The notes under the pieces were generated by a model. It made no database searches, was not told the origin of the DNA, and saw only the letters and a list, made by a program, of their open reading frames with translations. A program made the translations under genes and the position numbers. Positions 33,205 to 40,897 of a stretch of 64,000 bases of DNA are shown here, piece after piece (positions within the stretch are counted from its first letter, which is position 1; each line of letters begins with the position of its first letter). Origin of the DNA: CBDCBA01 sp965214125 (GTDB taxonomy: Bacteria > Planctomycetota > Phycisphaerae > Tepidisphaerales > Tepidisphaeraceae); NCBI GenBank assembly GCA_965214125.1, contig CBDCBA010000011.1:1-64000 (forward strand), read 5' to 3'.

Positions 33205-33259
33205 CCCACAACGCGGAAAGCGCTTCAGCCCATCAACGCCCACGCCCGATAAGAGGGGC

Positions 33260-34666
33260 GTGCCGGCGATCGCTCTTGTTTCCATGCTTCACGAGGTCGG
33301 CGCCGGAAGCGCCGCCCGAGCCTGCTGGGGTCGCCCGGTGCTGGCGTCAACGCTCGCGCGGCTGGGTCGCTGCGAGCACCTCGACGGCATCGCCGTTCTC
33401 TGCCGCGACGATCAACACGAGGTCGCCCTCCGGGCCGTGGGCGACGCGGCCACGGTCGTGCCGGTTGCGGTGGACGCGAACGACCCGGAACTTCGCACGA
33501 TCGCGAACGCACAACGCTGGGCCGACGGCTGGCGCGGCGGCCTGCTCGGCACCACGCCCGCCGACGCCGGCTGGCACGCCGAGGCGGCCCTTGCGGTTGC
33601 CGACGCGACTGATGCCAACCTGGTCGTCCCCGTGCCCGCCAGCTTCGCCCTGATCGACCCGACGTTGGTCGATCGTCTGCTTAAGCACGCCAGCTCGCAG
33701 AACGACGGCGGCCAAGGAGAACCCGTCTTCTTTCTACCGACGCCGCCCGGCTTGTGCGGCTTGGCCGTGACCCGCGAGCACGTGGAGACACTGGCGGCGG
33801 CCCCGCCCCGCCAGCGGCATCCCGGCCGTGTGCTGCACTACCTGCCCGACGCGCCGCGCATCGACCCGATTGGTCTCGCCGCGTGTCCCGGCGGGGTTTC
33901 GCCGCTCGTCAGCCAGAGTGTCGCCGACTTCCGACTCGAGACCTCCCGCAGCACCGCGTGGGCGGAACTGTCGCTGAGAAACGCCGACAGCGCTGACGCC
34001 GAAACGCTGTGCCAGCAGGCCCGGTCGTGCCCGAACCCGCCGCGCGACGCGAGCATCGACCTCGTAGACACCCGGACCGCCTTGCCCATCTGGCAACCGA
34101 AGTCGACGGCTGCGCCGTTGCGCCCGGACGTCGTGAAGGCGTTGGCCACCCGTGCCGACGACGGCCGCCTGACGCTGGCGGGTCGCGGCGATCCGCTGCG
34201 GTCGCCGGACCTGTTCGCGACGATCCAATCGGCGACCGAAGCCGGACTTTCGGTCCACCTCGAGACGGACCTGCTCGACGCCGACGCCGAGACATTGCAG
34301 CGTCTCGCCACCAGCGGCGTGGCAGTCGTGAGCGTCCACGTGCCGGCCATGACGAGCCAGACCTACGCCAGCGTGATGGGCGTCAACGCGATGGCCACGG
34401 CCCTGCGCAACCTGCTCACGCTGCACGCCCTGTCGCTGCGCGTCGGCGGGCCGATCGTCGTGCCGACCTTAGTGAAGGTTCGCCAGAACGTGGCCGAGAT
34501 GGAGGCCTGGTACGACCACTGGCTGCGCGCCTGCGGCGCGGCGGTGATCCGCGGGCCCGACTTCTTCGCCAACGAGCCCGCCCGGCCAAACCTCGCGACG
34601 GCGCCGCTGCTGCGAACAGATCGCCACCCGCTCGACGCCGTGACCGAATCTCCGCTTGCCGCCTGA
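33260..34666 (+). CDS. Fusion of nucleotidyltransferase-like and degenerate radical-SAM-like domains
   Basis: 468 residues, GTG start. The N-terminal part (about 1-240) resembles the Rossmann-like fold of cytidylyltransferases (IALVSMLHEVG..., GRPVLASTLARLGRCEHLDGIAVLC), but the usual Lys/Arg-rich LPGK loop is missing. The C-terminal part (about 255-445) has the beta/alpha order of a radical SAM barrel: GDPLRSPDLFATIQSATEAGL, ETDLLDADAETLQRLATSGV, VSVHVPAMTSQTYASVMG. The CxxxCxxC cluster motif is absent where it should be (around DLVDTRTALPIW). It heads an operon with neuA-, neuB- and neuC-like genes and probably acts in nonulosonic acid metabolism or its transfer, perhaps without radical chemistry. 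Confidence 0.55.
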   Translation: MPAIALVSMLHEVGAGSAARACWGRPVLASTLARLGRCEHLDGIAVLCRDDQHEVALRAVGDAATVVPVAVDANDPELRTIANAQRWADGWRGGLLGTTPADAGWHAEAALAVADATDANLVVPVPASFALIDPTLVDRLLKHASSQNDGGQGEPVFFLPTPPGLCGLAVTREHVETLAAAPPRQRHPGRVLHYLPDAPRIDPIGLAACPGGVSPLVSQSVADFRLETSRSTAWAELSLRNADSADAETLCQQARSCPNPPRDASIDLVDTRTALPIWQPKSTAAPLRPDVVKALATRADDGRLTLAGRGDPLRSPDLFATIQSATEAGLSVHLETDLLDADAETLQRLATSGVAVVSVHVPAMTSQTYASVMGVNAMATALRNLLTLHALSLRVGGPIVVPTLVKVRQNVAEMEAWYDHWLRACGAAVIRGPDFFANEPARPNLATAPLLRTDRHPLDAVTESPLAA

Positions 34667-34680
34667 TCTTCCCCCGAACC

Positions 34681-35427
34681 ATGACTCACCTTCCGCAAAC
34701 GCTCGGCGTCGTCCTCGCCCGCGCCGGTAGCCAGGGGCTGCCGGGCAAGCACCTGCGCGCCCTCCTGGGCCGCCCGGTGATCGCGCACGCCTTCGACCAC
34801 GCCGTCGCGGCCGAGACGTTGTCGCGCGTGGTCGTCACGAGCGACTGCCCGACGATTCGCCGCCTCGCCGCGGAGCGCCGGCTGCCGAGCGTGGAGCGTC
34901 CGCCGGAGCTTTGCACGAGCGACGCGAGCGTGCAGGACACGCTGCTGCACGCCCTTGACGCCGTCGAAGCCCGCACGAGTTGGCGGGCGGAGGCGATCGT
35001 GATTCTCTACGGCAACGTGCCGGTGCGACCGGTCGGCGCGATCGACCGCTGCGTGCGCCACTTGGCCGAGACCGGCTGTTGCAGCGTCCGGACGTTCGCC
35101 CCGGTCGGCAAGTGGCACCCCGGCTGGATGGCCGCCCTCGACGGCGACGTGGTCCGCCCGACGCGGCCCGGCAGCATCCACCGGCGGCAGGATTTGGAGC
35201 CGTTGTTCCTTCACGATGGCGGCTGCGTCGCGATGAGCCGCGCCGCCCTCGAGCGTGGCCGGAGTGAGCCAGGTGACCCGCACGCGATGTTCGGGGTCGA
35301 CCGCCGCGGCGTGCAGGTGGAGGCGGGCGCAACGGTGGAGGTCGATTGCGAGCGCGACCTGTTCCTCGCCGAAGCCGCCCTGCGGGCGCGGGGCTCGGCC
35401 GGGATGGCGATTCGCATGGCCGCTTGA
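34681..35427 (+). CDS. Acylneuraminate cytidylyltransferase-like (CMP-nonulosonate synthase)
   Basis: 248 residues. LGVVLARAGSQGLPGKHLRALLGRPVIAHAFDHA is the nucleotide-binding start of NeuA/KdsB-type enzymes with the Lys-containing PGK loop; VVVTSDCPTIRRLA and ...LYGNVPVRPVGAIDRCVRHL follow. It should activate a nine-carbon sugar acid with CTP to give a CMP-sugar. The next gene, neuB, starts 25 bases downstream. Confidence 0.87.
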   Translation: MTHLPQTLGVVLARAGSQGLPGKHLRALLGRPVIAHAFDHAVAAETLSRVVVTSDCPTIRRLAAERRLPSVERPPELCTSDASVQDTLLHALDAVEARTSWRAEAIVILYGNVPVRPVGAIDRCVRHLAETGCCSVRTFAPVGKWHPGWMAALDGDVVRPTRPGSIHRRQDLEPLFLHDGGCVAMSRAALERGRSEPGDPHAMFGVDRRGVQVEAGATVEVDCERDLFLAEAALRARGSAGMAIRMAA

Positions 35428-35452
35428 GTCGATTCGGCCGATCAACCGTACC

Positions 35453-36532
35453 ATGCCGCCCGATTCTTCCGATCCCGTTCTGCGCCTCGGCGACCGCAAC
35501 GTCGGCATCGGTGCGCCGGCTTTTGTAATCGCGGAGATCGGCGTCAACCACGATGGCAGCGTCACGCGCGCCCTCGAGCTTGTCGGCCACGCCCGCGACG
35601 CCGGGGCAGACGCGATCAAGCTGCAACTCTTTTCTGCGGGCCGCCTCGTTCACCCCTGCGCGGGCTTGGCCGATTACCAGCGGACCGCGGGCGAGACGGA
35701 CCAAACGGCCATGCTGCGTCGCTTCGAGCTGGCCGCGGGCGAGGTGCAACGCATCGTCGACGCCGCCCGCGATGCCGGCCTCGTGCCGCTGGCAACGCCG
35801 TTCTCTCCTGAAGATTTGGAGCAAATCGAGCGGCTGGATTTGCCGGCGATCAAGCTGGCGTCGCCGGACCTCGTCAACCCGCTGTTGCTCGATGCGGCGG
35901 CCGACTCGGGCCGGGCCATCCTCGCCAGTACGGGCGCGGCGGACGAGGCGGAGATTATCTGGGCGGCCGACCGGCTGCGCGGCCGTCACGCCCCGTTCGC
36001 CCTGCTGCACTGCGTCAGCAGCTACCCCACGCCCGACCCCGCGGCGCAGCTGCGGCGGGTCGACACGCTTCGCCGCACAGGCGAGTGGGTCGTCGGGCTG
36101 AGCGACCACACGCAGAGTGAACTCGCCGGTGCGCTTGCGGTCGCGGCGGGCGCGAGCGTGATCGAGAAGCACCTGACCCACGACCGCCGCGCCGCCGGTC
36201 CCGACCACGCGGCCAGTGCCGACCCGTTGATGTTCCGCCGCTACGTCGAGGCCATTCGTCAGGCCGAGGTCTTGCTCGGCGACGGCCGCGGCGAGCGTGT
36301 GCCACAAGCGTGTGAGGCGGACGTGCGCCGGGAAAGCCGCCAATCTCTCGTTGCCCGCGTTGACATTTCGGCCGGGGCGACAATTGCGCGGTGGATGCTC
36401 ACCTGTCAGCGGCCGGGGACCGGTTTGCCGGCGGCAATGCTCGATGCCGTAATCGGCCAGCGAACTGCGCGACCGCTGCTCGCGGGCGCGATGCTTCAGT
36501 CGGACGACCTTGTCCGCCGGGAGGCCGCGTGA
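35453..36532 (+). CDS. neuB: N-acetylneuraminate (or legionaminate) synthase NeuB
   Basis: 359 residues. The NeuB TIM barrel is clear: FVIAEIGVNHDGSVTRALEL, ADAIKLQLF, LVPLATPFSPEDLEQIE, ILASTGAADEAEI, LLHCVSSYPTP, VGLSDHTQSELAGALAVAAGASVIEKHLT. Residues 290-355 form the C-terminal SAF (antifreeze-like) domain that closes the active site of the dimer. It condenses phosphoenolpyruvate with a six-carbon N-acyl sugar. Stop overlaps the neuC start (GTGA). Confidence 0.93.
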   Translation: MPPDSSDPVLRLGDRNVGIGAPAFVIAEIGVNHDGSVTRALELVGHARDAGADAIKLQLFSAGRLVHPCAGLADYQRTAGETDQTAMLRRFELAAGEVQRIVDAARDAGLVPLATPFSPEDLEQIERLDLPAIKLASPDLVNPLLLDAAADSGRAILASTGAADEAEIIWAADRLRGRHAPFALLHCVSSYPTPDPAAQLRRVDTLRRTGEWVVGLSDHTQSELAGALAVAAGASVIEKHLTHDRRAAGPDHAASADPLMFRRYVEAIRQAEVLLGDGRGERVPQACEADVRRESRQSLVARVDISAGATIARWMLTCQRPGTGLPAAMLDAVIGQRTARPLLAGAMLQSDDLVRREAA

Positions 36533-37725
36533 TTTCACCGGCGCCCACGTCTGTTCGCGAGCAGCCGACGATCGCCGCGCCGCCGCGCGTGCGTCGGCGG
36601 GTCTGCTTCGTCACCGGCACCCGCGCCGAGTACGGCCTGATGCGGACCACGCTCGACGCGCTCGACCAGCACGCGGGCATCGAGCCGCAGTTGATCGCGA
36701 CGGGCACGCACCTCGACCCGTCCCACGGCCGCACGGTCGCCGACATTCGCGGCGAGGGGCGGCGCGTTCACGCGGAAGTCTCGTGGCCAGCGACAAGCGA
36801 CCGCTTCGCCTACGCCGCCGCAGTCGGGCGGGCGACGGCCGATCTTGCCGCCGCTTACGCGAAGGTTCGGCCCGACGTCGTGCTGGTCGTCGGCGACCGC
36901 GTGGAGGCCTTTGCCGCGGCGCAGGCGGCGCACCTGGCGGGCGTTGCCGTCGCACATGTCCACGGCGGCGACCGCGCGACGGGACAGGCCGATGACGCGC
37001 TGCGTCACGCGACCACCAAGCTCGCCCACCTCCACCTCGCCGCGACACCGACCAGCGCCGAACGCATCCTGAAACTCGGCGAGGACCCGTGGCGGGTCCA
37101 CGCCGTTGGCGCGCCTGGGATCGACGGGATCACCGAGCACGCCGCCGCCCGTTCGGAGGTCGCGGTGGCGGTCGGCGATGGGCCCTTCGCCTTACTGATT
37201 TATCACCCGACGCGCGACGACGACGCGGGCGAGTGGGCGGGCACGCGGCGACTGCTCGACGCGCTGCTCCGTGCGGGCGTTCCGAAGGTGGTGGCAATTG
37301 GGCCCAACAACGATCCGGGCCACCGCGGCATCGCCGGCTGCCTGTCCCGCGCGGCCGCGACCGACCGGCGGGTCCGGCTCTTCGCCAACCTGCCGCGCCC
37401 GCTGCTGCTGGGCCTGATGCGCGATGCGGCGCTGATGATCGGCAACAGCAGCAGCGGCATCATTGAGGCTGCCAGCTTCGGCCTACCCGTGATCGACGTC
37501 GGCCCCCGCCAACACGGCCGCGAACGCGGCGGCAACGTGTGCCACGTCGACGATCGCCCCGCCGACCTGTCGTCGGCCGTCCAAGCCATCTGGAACGACG
37601 GCCGACCCCAGCGATGGGCCGGCACCAACGTCTACGGCGGCACCGGCGCCGGCGAACGGATCGCCCAACTGCTCGCGACCACGCCGATCACCCCGGCATT
37701 TTTACGGAAGACCATCGCGTACTGA
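36529..37725 (+). CDS. neuC: UDP-N-acetylglucosamine 2-epimerase (hydrolysing) NeuC
   Basis: 398 residues, GTG start overlapping the neuB stop. RRVCFVTGTRAEYGLMRTTLDAL at residues 20-42 is the NeuC/WecB nucleotide-sugar motif; VVLVVGDRVEAFAAAQAAHLA, VAHVHGGDRATGQADD, IYHPTRDDD, LMIGNSSSGIIEA and the PVIDVGPRQHGRERGGNV block follow. The hydrolysing type makes ManNAc from UDP-GlcNAc, or the 2,4-diacetamido analogue on the legionaminic acid route. With neuB and the cytidylyltransferase it gives a three-enzyme path to a CMP-activated nonulosonic acid. Confidence 0.92.
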   Translation: MISPAPTSVREQPTIAAPPRVRRRVCFVTGTRAEYGLMRTTLDALDQHAGIEPQLIATGTHLDPSHGRTVADIRGEGRRVHAEVSWPATSDRFAYAAAVGRATADLAAAYAKVRPDVVLVVGDRVEAFAAAQAAHLAGVAVAHVHGGDRATGQADDALRHATTKLAHLHLAATPTSAERILKLGEDPWRVHAVGAPGIDGITEHAAARSEVAVAVGDGPFALLIYHPTRDDDAGEWAGTRRLLDALLRAGVPKVVAIGPNNDPGHRGIAGCLSRAAATDRRVRLFANLPRPLLLGLMRDAALMIGNSSSGIIEAASFGLPVIDVGPRQHGRERGGNVCHVDDRPADLSSAVQAIWNDGRPQRWAGTNVYGGTGAGERIAQLLATTPITPAFLRKTIAY

Positions 37726-37804
37726 AGCAACACAGGTAACGTTCCCCCGCGTCGATGTCCCGCTAGTCGCGGAGCTTGCCCCACGCAGGACCTTTAAACA
37801 GCTA

Positions 37805-38077
37805 CTAGATCACCACCTCGATCGTCAGCCCGGCGATCCGCTCCACGTCGAACGGGATGCGCTGTTCGAACACGTCGTCCGCGAGGACGGCGGTGCCGAT
37901 CGCGATGATCCAACCTTCCTCGATCACGAGATCGCGTACGAGTTCTCCACCGCTGAGGGTGGCGGTGGCGACGACCGTGCATTTGCGCGGCGGAACGTCT
38001 TGGCCGCGCAGCCAGTCGCGCCAACGGGACGGCAATAGTTTGGCCAGCCGGTTGCGGGGCGGCGTGCGGTGAGCCAT
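37805..38077 (-). CDS. Small hypothetical protein
   Basis: 90 residues. A basic N-terminal third (MAHRTPPRNRLAKLLPSRW) precedes a region with alternating beta-like stretches (KCTVVATATLSGG, VIEEGWIIAIGTAVL, IAGLTIEVVI). No known domain. It ends 79 bases after the convergent neuC stop and starts eight bases after the stop of the next minus-strand gene, so it is probably the second gene of that operon. Confidence 0.5.
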   Translation of the reverse strand: MAHRTPPRNRLAKLLPSRWRDWLRGQDVPPRKCTVVATATLSGGELVRDLVIEEGWIIAIGTAVLADDVFEQRIPFDVERIAGLTIEVVI

Positions 38078-38085
38078 GCCGGCAC

Positions 38086-38577
38086 CTACGGCGAGACACG
38101 CTCGGCGCGGACGCCGTCACGCTCGGGGATCTTGATGATGGCCTGACCCTCCCTGGTGTACACGTCGTGCCACTGGTCGGTGCCGGGGGCCGCCACCTCG
38201 CGGGACTGCGCTTCCATCTGGTTCACCTGCATCCCAGCCCTTGCGTCGTCGGCGTTCTGGCTCCGGAGCATCATCTCCAGCGCCTGCGGGTTGAAGCGCT
38301 CGAGGTAGGCCACCGTCGGCTCGTCACCGGGGAACTGGAAGACGTGCGCCTGCACGACGGGCTGGCCATCGGCTCCTTTGGCCCGCAACGCCTGACGCTC
38401 GGCGGGCTCGTACGTCTGGCCTTTGTCGGAGGTGATGAAGATCTCGCCCGACCCGGTGCTCGGGCCGCCGAACACGCCGAAGTTCCAAAGCAGCAGGAGG
38501 ATGCCGAGCACCACCAGAACGCCGAAAATGGCGTAGGCGACGGCGGGCTTCTCGTTGATTGTGTCGCGTAGACCCAT
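38086..38577 (-). CDS. Single-pass membrane protein of unknown function
   Basis: 163 residues: a short cytoplasmic start, one membrane helix (about 13-35, AYAIFGVLVVLGILLLLWNF), then a soluble domain (FITSDKGQTYEPAERQALRAKGADG...HVFQFPGDEPTVAYLERFNPQALEMM). Family not recognised, though this layout is common in planctomycete genomes. Eight bases upstream of the 37805 gene. AACAAT lies seven bases before the ATG. The 229 bases to the divergent gene at 38807 hold nothing clear beyond these promoter-like hexamers. Confidence 0.65.
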   Translation of the reverse strand: MGLRDTINEKPAVAYAIFGVLVVLGILLLLWNFGVFGGPSTGSGEIFITSDKGQTYEPAERQALRAKGADGQPVVQAHVFQFPGDEPTVAYLERFNPQALEMMLRSQNADDARAGMQVNQMEAQSREVAAPGTDQWHDVYTREGQAIIKIPERDGVRAERVSP

Positions 38578-38792
38578 CGGGGCGATTGTTGTCGTGAAAG
38601 CTTAGGGGAAGGTACAACTGGGGCTGGCGACCAGGCGACACGCGCAAAGGCCGTCCGTTGCCGATTGTGACGGATCGGCCGCGGCGTGTCATCTTCGATT
38701 GCCAAAATGTTCGCGAAATCTGTCCGGCCGGCGATCGCGTGCGGGGGAAGCGCTGTTCGCCTTTGACGGTTCCTTGGTTCGCCGGGCCCCGG

Positions 38793-38798
38793 TAGGTT
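38793..38798 (+). promoter_or_regulatory. -10-like hexamer before the YqjD-like gene
   Basis: TAGGTT, eight bases before GTG 38807. Confidence 0.3.
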
Positions 38799-38806
38799 CG
38801 TCAGCC

Positions 38807-39109
38807 GTGACGACGGCTCAGCCCCAACCTTCGCCCCCACCCCCTCCGCCACCTTCGGCCGAACCTTCGGCTCGATCCGCGCCCACCGTCGGCGTCCCCG
38901 GCTCGTCTTCGATCGACCCGACGACGGCAGCGGCGATGGACGCCTCGCGGGACCGTCCGGCGCGAGTCGACGGCGACGCCGGTGTGGCGTCGGCGGTCGA
39001 GCACGCTCGCGGCGTGGCCTACGAGTGGATCCGGGAGCGGCCCGTTGTGGCCGTTGCCGCCGCGGCGGGCGTCGGAGCGGCCCTCGCCTGGCTCGCCCGT
39101 CGCAGTTGA
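38807..39109 (+). CDS. YqjD/ElaB-like (DUF883) small tail-anchored protein
   Basis: 100 residues, GTG start. The N-terminal half is a proline/serine-rich linker; the C-terminal 35 residues (VAYEWIRERPVVAVAAAAGVGAALAWLARRS) closely match the tail of the DUF883 family, a glycine-zipper helix ending in arginines that anchors ribosome-associated proteins such as YqjD to the inner membrane. The coiled-coil part of DUF883 is mostly missing. A YqjE-like gene follows, as in E. coli. Confidence 0.6.
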   Translation: MTTAQPQPSPPPPPPPSAEPSARSAPTVGVPGSSSIDPTTAAAMDASRDRPARVDGDAGVASAVEHARGVAYEWIRERPVVAVAAAAGVGAALAWLARRS

Positions 39110-39190
39110 CGCTCGACCCGCCGTTCGCCCGACGCCCGTCCGACGCGCCAGACGTTCTTCCCTCCCCGCAGCCCTCGGCCCCCGATCCCG

Positions 39191-39862
39191 TTGACGCAGC
39201 GCACGCCCCCTGTTCCCCCGACCGCCGTCCGCGACGGTTCCGCCCGGCCCACCGACGCTCCCCGCTCGCAAGCCGCCCCGCCGCCTCCTCCCCCGCCGGC
39301 GTCGCCGCCTCCGCCGGAGCCAGAAGCGGCGACCGGCCCAGGCGTTGGCGCTGACGCGGTGCGCGAACTCAAGGCGGCCGCGGGCAACTTGGGCGAGGTG
39401 GCCGCCTACGCGCAGCAGTTTGTCGAGGCGAAGGTGTCGGGCGTCGCCTACATGATCCGCAAGGTCGTGATGATGGCGGTCCTGGGCGTGGTCGCGGGAC
39501 TGGCGGGCGTGAGCATCGTCGTAACGGCGGCCGCGCTGCTGGTGATCGGGCTCGGCCAGGCAATCGCGACGATCATGCCGGCGGGCTTCGCCTGGGCCGG
39601 CAACGTCATCGTCGGGCTGCTCGGCGTCATCATTTCGGCTGGCGGGGCGTGGCTGATTGTCCGTCGCGCCGCCGCCGCCGGCCGCGAGGCTGCCGCCCAG
39701 CACTACCGCGAACGATTGCAAGAGCAGCGTAAGAACCTCGGCATCGACGCCATGACGCGCGTCGCCCAGCACGAGCAACGCACCGGCAAGAGCGAGCGCA
39801 AGCATCAGGATTCTCACCCCGCCGACGTCAGCGGCGACGCGGAAGCACTCCGGAACGAGTAG
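39191..39862 (+). CDS. YqjE-like / phage-holin-family (DUF1469) membrane protein
   Basis: 223 residues, TTG start. After a 60-residue Pro/Ala-rich linker come KAAAGNLGEVAAYAQQFVEAKVSG (amphipathic), two membrane helices (about 96-125 and 133-160) and a basic tail. This is the layout of Phage_holin_3_6 / YqjE proteins. Neighbouring YqjD-like gene upstream and a further membrane protein downstream suggest a small envelope operon homologous to yqjDEK. Confidence 0.65.
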   Translation: MTQRTPPVPPTAVRDGSARPTDAPRSQAAPPPPPPPASPPPPEPEAATGPGVGADAVRELKAAAGNLGEVAAYAQQFVEAKVSGVAYMIRKVVMMAVLGVVAGLAGVSIVVTAAALLVIGLGQAIATIMPAGFAWAGNVIVGLLGVIISAGGAWLIVRRAAAAGREAAAQHYRERLQEQRKNLGIDAMTRVAQHEQRTGKSERKHQDSHPADVSGDAEALRNE

Positions 39863-39900
39863 TCAAATCCAGCCCGCCCCGCGGGCAACAGGACGAACCC

Positions 39901-40458
39901 ATGGGCCTATTCAAGCCAAAAGTTGATCGCGACGAGGTGAACCCGGACGAGCCGCAGTCGCCGGCGATGGCGGTGCTGGACACCGTGCAGCCGCTTCAGG
40001 TCGAGGGCGGCGAGGGCAAGATCCACGAAATGCAGGCGCGGCACGCCCGCGTGGCGATGACGCAGGCGATCGCCGAGGCCAAGCAGCATCTTGCCGCCGC
40101 CGCCGATCCCCGGCCGGTTGTCAAACGTTACCCGATGGCCGCCGTCGGCGGCGCGGCGGTTGTGGGCTTCCTGGGCACGTACCTTGCCATCCCAAGCGAC
40201 AAGCAGAAGGCCGCCGATCGGCTGCTTGCGATCGAGAAGGCCCTGCGGGCCGAGTCCGCCTGGGGCGGGCGCGGCCAGGCGGGCGGCAGCCCGTCGCTCG
40301 GCAAGCGAATTGTCAACATCGGCTTGCGCTACGCCAAGCCGACGTTGCTGAGCTTCGTCACGAGTGCCCTCACCGGCGCCGCCGGCGGAGCCGCGGTGGC
40401 CGACAACGACGCGAGCGGCCCAGTCGGACCGCCTCCCCCCGCACCGCCAGCCGTTTGA
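39901..40458 (+). CDS. Hypothetical membrane-associated protein of the YqjD-YqjE-like cluster
   Basis: 185 residues. ACAGGACGAACCC upstream gives a weak Shine-Dalgarno. Residues 40-75 form an Ala/Glu/Gln helix (ARHARVAMTQAIAEAKQHLAA), then a hydrophobic segment (RYPMAAVGGAAVVGFLGTYLA) and another C-terminal one (LLSFVTSALTGAAGGAA), ending Pro/Ala-rich. The family is not recognised; its position is that of YqjK in enterobacteria, but no sequence match is claimed. Confidence 0.6.
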   Translation: MGLFKPKVDRDEVNPDEPQSPAMAVLDTVQPLQVEGGEGKIHEMQARHARVAMTQAIAEAKQHLAAAADPRPVVKRYPMAAVGGAAVVGFLGTYLAIPSDKQKAADRLLAIEKALRAESAWGGRGQAGGSPSLGKRIVNIGLRYAKPTLLSFVTSALTGAAGGAAVADNDASGPVGPPPPAPPAV

Positions 40459-40571
40459 ATGGCTGTGCCAGGCGCGGTTTATGGTTGCGAAGCAGCCCGA
40501 AACGGGGTATTCATATGGGGTCGCCCGCCTCCCGCGAGCGACTTGACTTCTTGCCCGTTATTGGACCTGCC

Positions 40572-40769
40572 ATGACCCGACTCCTGCTTGCCCTCGTTCC
40601 GGTCATGTGCCTTTTGCCGCTTGGTGTAAACCCATCCGTCAAGCCGGCCGAGCCGCTTCCGCAGGTCGAGGTACAACAAGAGGTTGCCGAGACCGGCCGC
40701 CTGCGCAAGTTACATCTGGTGCGGCCCGACCTGATCCCGTATCCCGTGGCGTACGACATCTATTGCTAG
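40572..40769 (+). CDS. Small exported protein of 65 residues
   Basis: Starts at ATG 40572; an in-frame ATG at 40515 would add 19 residues before the signal peptide. A signal peptide (MTRLLLALVPVMCLLPLGV) is followed by a short mature part ending LHLVRPDLIPYPVAYDIYC. The C-terminal segment with three prolines and a terminal cysteine looks conserved rather than random. Function unknown. Confidence 0.5.
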   Translation: MTRLLLALVPVMCLLPLGVNPSVKPAEPLPQVEVQQEVAETGRLRKLHLVRPDLIPYPVAYDIYC

Positions 40770-40784
40770 AGCGTCTGTGGTTGT

Positions 40785-40835
40785 AGGGTGAGCACGGCCC
40801 ACCTCCGGATCCCGATGTTGGGCCGTGCCCACCCT
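40785..40835 (+). repeat. AGGGTGAGCACGGCCCA palindrome
   Basis: 17-base arms with one mismatch (40785-40801, 40819-40835), between a small exported protein and the convergent glycosidase. Possible bidirectional terminator. Confidence 0.65.
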
Positions 40836-40897
40836 CCGGCTCATCGTGGTTGCTTCAACGTCCAATCTAGACTTCAGCGTGTCAAGCCGAGTTTGAT

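Noticed and set aside
37726..37804. Possible tRNA or small RNA in the gap after neuC
   Set aside because: No cloverleaf can be drawn and no CCA end or T-loop motif is seen; no tRNA was found anywhere in the window.
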